DNA of 64,000 bases from Citricoccus muralis (GTDB taxonomy: Bacteria > Actinomycetota > Actinomycetes > Actinomycetales > Micrococcaceae), in contig NZ_CP121252.1 of the NCBI RefSeq assembly GCF_029637705.1, forward strand, positions 2,728,001 to 2,792,000, written 5' to 3'. The notes beneath the pieces were generated by a model. That model was not told the DNA's origin and made no database searches. It saw only the letters and a list, made by a program, of their open reading frames with translations. The number at the start of each line of letters is the position of its first letter. The stretch's first letter is position 1. The position numbers were made by a program, and so were the translations under genes. Positions 61,904 to 64,000 of this stretch are shown here, piece by piece.

Positions 61904-63000
61904 ATCTGCTCCTTCGAAGGGGTCTGGGCGCGGACGATATCGGCGGTGTCGCCGGTGACGACGACGTCGACGCCGGTGAACTCCGTGGGACTGGGGGCAC
62001 CGAACAGTGCGTGCAGGGCCACCAGCTGCTCGCGCCAGGATTCCATGACGGTGGCCAGGGTGGCGCCGTCGTCGTCAGGATGCTCGAGGGCCACCGAGAG
62101 AAAGCCACCGGCCACGCCCACGGCGCGGGCGCCCAGGGCGAGGCAGCGCATCACATCCAGCGGGTGGCGCACCCCACCGGAGGCGAGCACGGTCAGATCG
62201 TGGCGCACCGCGGAAGGCAGGGAAGCGGCATCGAGCAGGGCCGCCGGGGTGGACAGGCCAAAACCAGCAGCAGCGGACAGGTAGCTGAGATCCTCCACCG
62301 GGTCGCGGCGGTCGTTCTCGATCCGGGCGAAGTCGGTTCCGCCGGTGCCAGCCACATCCACCAGGCGCACTCCGGCGTCACGCAACTGGGTCAGGGTGCG
62401 GGCCGAGAGGCCGAAACCGACCTCCTTGACCACCAGCGGCACGCCGTCGTCGTCGAGTGCTGCGGCGATCTGTTCGATGAGGCCGAGCCAGCCGGAGAAA
62501 TCGCGGGAGCCCTCCGGCATCACAGTCTCCTGCACCGCGTTGACGTGCAGCTGCAGCCCGTCTGCAGCTAAGAGTTCGACGGCGCGGCGGGCGTCATCCA
62601 CGCTGCGCCCAGCACCGATGTTGGCCAGCACGATCCCGTGCGGGTTCTCTTGTCGGATCACGGTGAACGTCTCGACGGTCGACGGATCATCCAGGGCGAT
62701 GCCCACCGACCCGGAGGCCATGGGCACTCCCGCGCGGGCGGCGGCCTGGGCCAGGGTGCGGTTCAGGGCGCGCGCCTTCTCGGTGCCGCCGGTCATGCCG
62801 TTCACGTAGAAGGGTGCGGGGAAGCGCCAGGGTCCGACGTCGACGCCGAGGTCGACCTGCTTCGGTGAGATCCCGGAGAGGGCGTGGTGGCGCACGGTGA
62901 CGTCATCGAAAGCGGTGCGCGCGGCGCGGATGCCGGGTTGTTGCTCAGCGGCCAGGCGCAGGTGGTCATCCTTGCGGGAGGCGGCCGTCGGCTCGGTCAT
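61900..63000 (-). CDS. fni: Type 2 isopentenyl-diphosphate delta-isomerase
   Basis: The 366-residue FMN/NADPH-dependent enzyme shows RKDDHL at residues 9-14, FYVNGMTGGTEKARALN, MASGSVGIALDD, LQLHVNAVQETVMPEG, VVKEVGFGLS and ASGGVRHPLDVM. It converts isopentenyl diphosphate to dimethylallyl diphosphate. Its ATG at 63000 overlaps the stop of the kinase gene, so the operon is tightly coupled. The type 2 enzyme is the usual partner of the mevalonate route in Gram-positive bacteria. Confidence 0.95.
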   Translation of the reverse strand: MTEPTAASRKDDHLRLAAEQQPGIRAARTAFDDVTVRHHALSGISPKQVDLGVDVGPWRFPAPFYVNGMTGGTEKARALNRTLAQAAARAGVPMASGSVGIALDDPSTVETFTVIRQENPHGIVLANIGAGRSVDDARRAVELLAADGLQLHVNAVQETVMPEGSRDFSGWLGLIEQIAAALDDDGVPLVVKEVGFGLSARTLTQLRDAGVRLVDVAGTGGTDFARIENDRRDPVEDLSYLSAAAGFGLSTPAALLDAASLPSAVRHDLTVLASGGVRHPLDVMRCLALGARAVGVAGGFLSVALEHPDDDGATLATVMESWREQLVALHALFGAPSPTEFTGVDVVVTGDTADIVRAQTPSKEQM

Positions 63001-64000
63001 CGGGTGCGCCTCTCTGTGGTCACAGTCAGGTCCAGTGGGCGGATGCCCTCCAGGCTCCAGGCGCCGAAGAGTGCGGCTGGATCGGAGTCAGCGGGTACCA
63101 GCACGATACCGCAGTCCCCACCCCCGGCGCCCGAGGGTTTCGCGGCGGCGCCGTGGTCTTCGGCGATCTCGCACAGCCGGCGCAGCGTCCCCGTCTCGAT
63201 GGTGATCCCGGTGGTCTCGTGCAGCCCGCGCAGCAGGACCCGAGCCGTGCGGATCAGGGCGGAGATCTTCTCGGCGTCGTCGTCGTTCACCGCGTCGATC
63301 AGTCCGGCGACCATCGCGGAGGAGGCGGCCAGAAACCGTCCGTATCCGGGGGCATCCTGTGGTGAGTGGTGTTTCACGGAACCCACCAGCGCCTCGGTCG
63401 AGGCAGGTGAGCCGGTCCAGCCCACCCGCAGCCGTACCGAGGTGGGGGTGTTCAGGCGCTGCACGCGGTGCGGATCCCAGCCTGGGTGGACCAGCGCCTC
63501 GGTGACGGTGCCCGCGGCCAAGGCGGTACGCAGTGCGGCACGATCCGGGGAGGCGTAGCCCAGCCAGCCGCCGAACGTGGATGCCGCAATATCCCCGCCG
63601 GAGGACCTCGGCGAGATGGCGACGGTGGCCAGCAAGGAGAGCCGGAAACGCTCGTCGTCGCTCAGCCCCAGCCCGTAGAACTCGGCGATGGCGGACACGG
63701 TGGCCGCCACCACCGCGCCGGAGGAACCGAGCCCGAATTTCAGCCCGTCGGCGTCGTCGAGTTCGGAGTCGATGTGCAGGTCGAAGTACCGCGGGGCAAT
63801 GCCGCGTTCGGCACGCAGCCGCTCACAGGTGGTGATGGCGGAGGTGACGAAATCGTAGGGGTGATGCTCGACGACGATCTCTCCGGTCGCCTCGTCCCGG
63901 CGCCAGACCACGGGCAGCCGGCCGTACTCGGAGGAGTGCACGCGGCCGGAATCCTCGGAGCTGGCGGACTCGTTCAGGGTGATGGTGATGTACCGGTCCA
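62997..64000 (-). CDS. mvaK2: Phosphomevalonate kinase, 5'-partial
   Basis: The GHMP kinase continues past the right window edge; the frame is open to 64000 (ITITLNESASSEDSGRVHSSEYG before the internal GTG at 63941). The ATP loop DGLKFGLGSSGAVVAATV, SPRSSGGDIAASTFGGWLGY and the late KPSGAGGGDCGI identify phosphomevalonate kinase. It makes mevalonate diphosphate. The other genes (mevalonate kinase, diphosphomevalonate decarboxylase) are expected just upstream, outside the window. Confidence 0.9.
   Translation of the reverse strand, partial: DRYITITLNESASSEDSGRVHSSEYGRLPVVWRRDEATGEIVVEHHPYDFVTSAITTCERLRAERGIAPRYFDLHIDSELDDADGLKFGLGSSGAVVAATVSAIAEFYGLGLSDDERFRLSLLATVAISPRSSGGDIAASTFGGWLGYASPDRAALRTALAAGTVTEALVHPGWDPHRVQRLNTPTSVRLRVGWTGSPASTEALVGSVKHHSPQDAPGYGRFLAASSAMVAGLIDAVNDDDAEKISALIRTARVLLRGLHETTGITIETGTLRRLCEIAEDHGAAAKPSGAGGGDCGIVLVPADSDPAALFGAWSLEGIRPLDLTVTTERRTR

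Noticed and set aside
60740-62284. 514-codon plus-strand reading frame
   Set aside because: Antisense to mvaA and fni, whose catalytic residues are all present; no domain in the shadow.

Overview
The window is high-GC DNA typical of a Gram-positive actinobacterium. Support comes from codon use strongly biased to G/C at third positions, lipoprotein-type binding proteins, many GTG starts and ATGA/GTGA overlaps, and MocR, TetR and PaaX regulators. A partial mevalonate operon and an Mrp-type cation/proton antiporter suggest a salt-tolerant Micrococcales-like organism, but the genus is not determined here. No rRNA, tRNA or CRISPR array was seen. The G/C-rich backbone is interrupted by visibly less G/C-rich blocks, several with readable boundaries.

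Layout. 1-788: 3' part of an agmatine-deiminase-like gene without its catalytic Cys. 789-12810: island with a tripartite tricarboxylate transporter (TctABC), an RraA-like aldolase, three oxidoreductases and a divergent LysR regulator, followed by an IS3-family element carrying a nested IS21-family element. A 21-bp direct repeat bounds this block. 12811-13700: TetR gene and a decayed MaoC-like dehydratase gene. 13882-21068: eight overlapping Mrp antiporter genes on the minus strand. 21178-24847: TPP riboswitch and thiamine ABC transporter (thiB-P-Q). 24909-25819: broken thiosulfate permease (yeeE/tsuA) and tusA remnant. 25879-27336: ISL3-family element with an 8-bp target duplication that cut the 3' end of a LysR gene. 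28360-35711: benzaldehyde dehydrogenase, benzoylformate decarboxylase, a TRAP transporter and a ketopantoate-reductase-like gene.

36052-41299 is a peptide/nickel-type ABC transporter followed upstream by a flavin monooxygenase (41340-42689). Divergent from it is an alpha/beta-hydrolase-like gene, O-acetylhomoserine sulfhydrylase and a second flavin monooxygenase (43089-46218). Together they look like organosulfur scavenging. 46259-52136 is a discrete island with its own terminator and promoter: a phosphonate-type ABC transporter (phnD, phnC and a double-domain phnE), an unusual cytochrome P450 and a PaaX-type regulator. It is bracketed by two 111-bp copies of the host's convergent gene junction. 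52197-59619: MocR regulator without the PLP lysine, small secreted and membrane proteins, HhH-DUF1801 and DUF2625 proteins, and a SWIM/SNF2 helicase. 59626-64000: mvaS, mvaA, fni and partial phosphomevalonate kinase.

The candidate new system is the phnDCE-P450-paaX island: transporter, oxidase and regulator in one tightly packed transcript, with a P450 that lacks the usual acid-alcohol pair in helix I.
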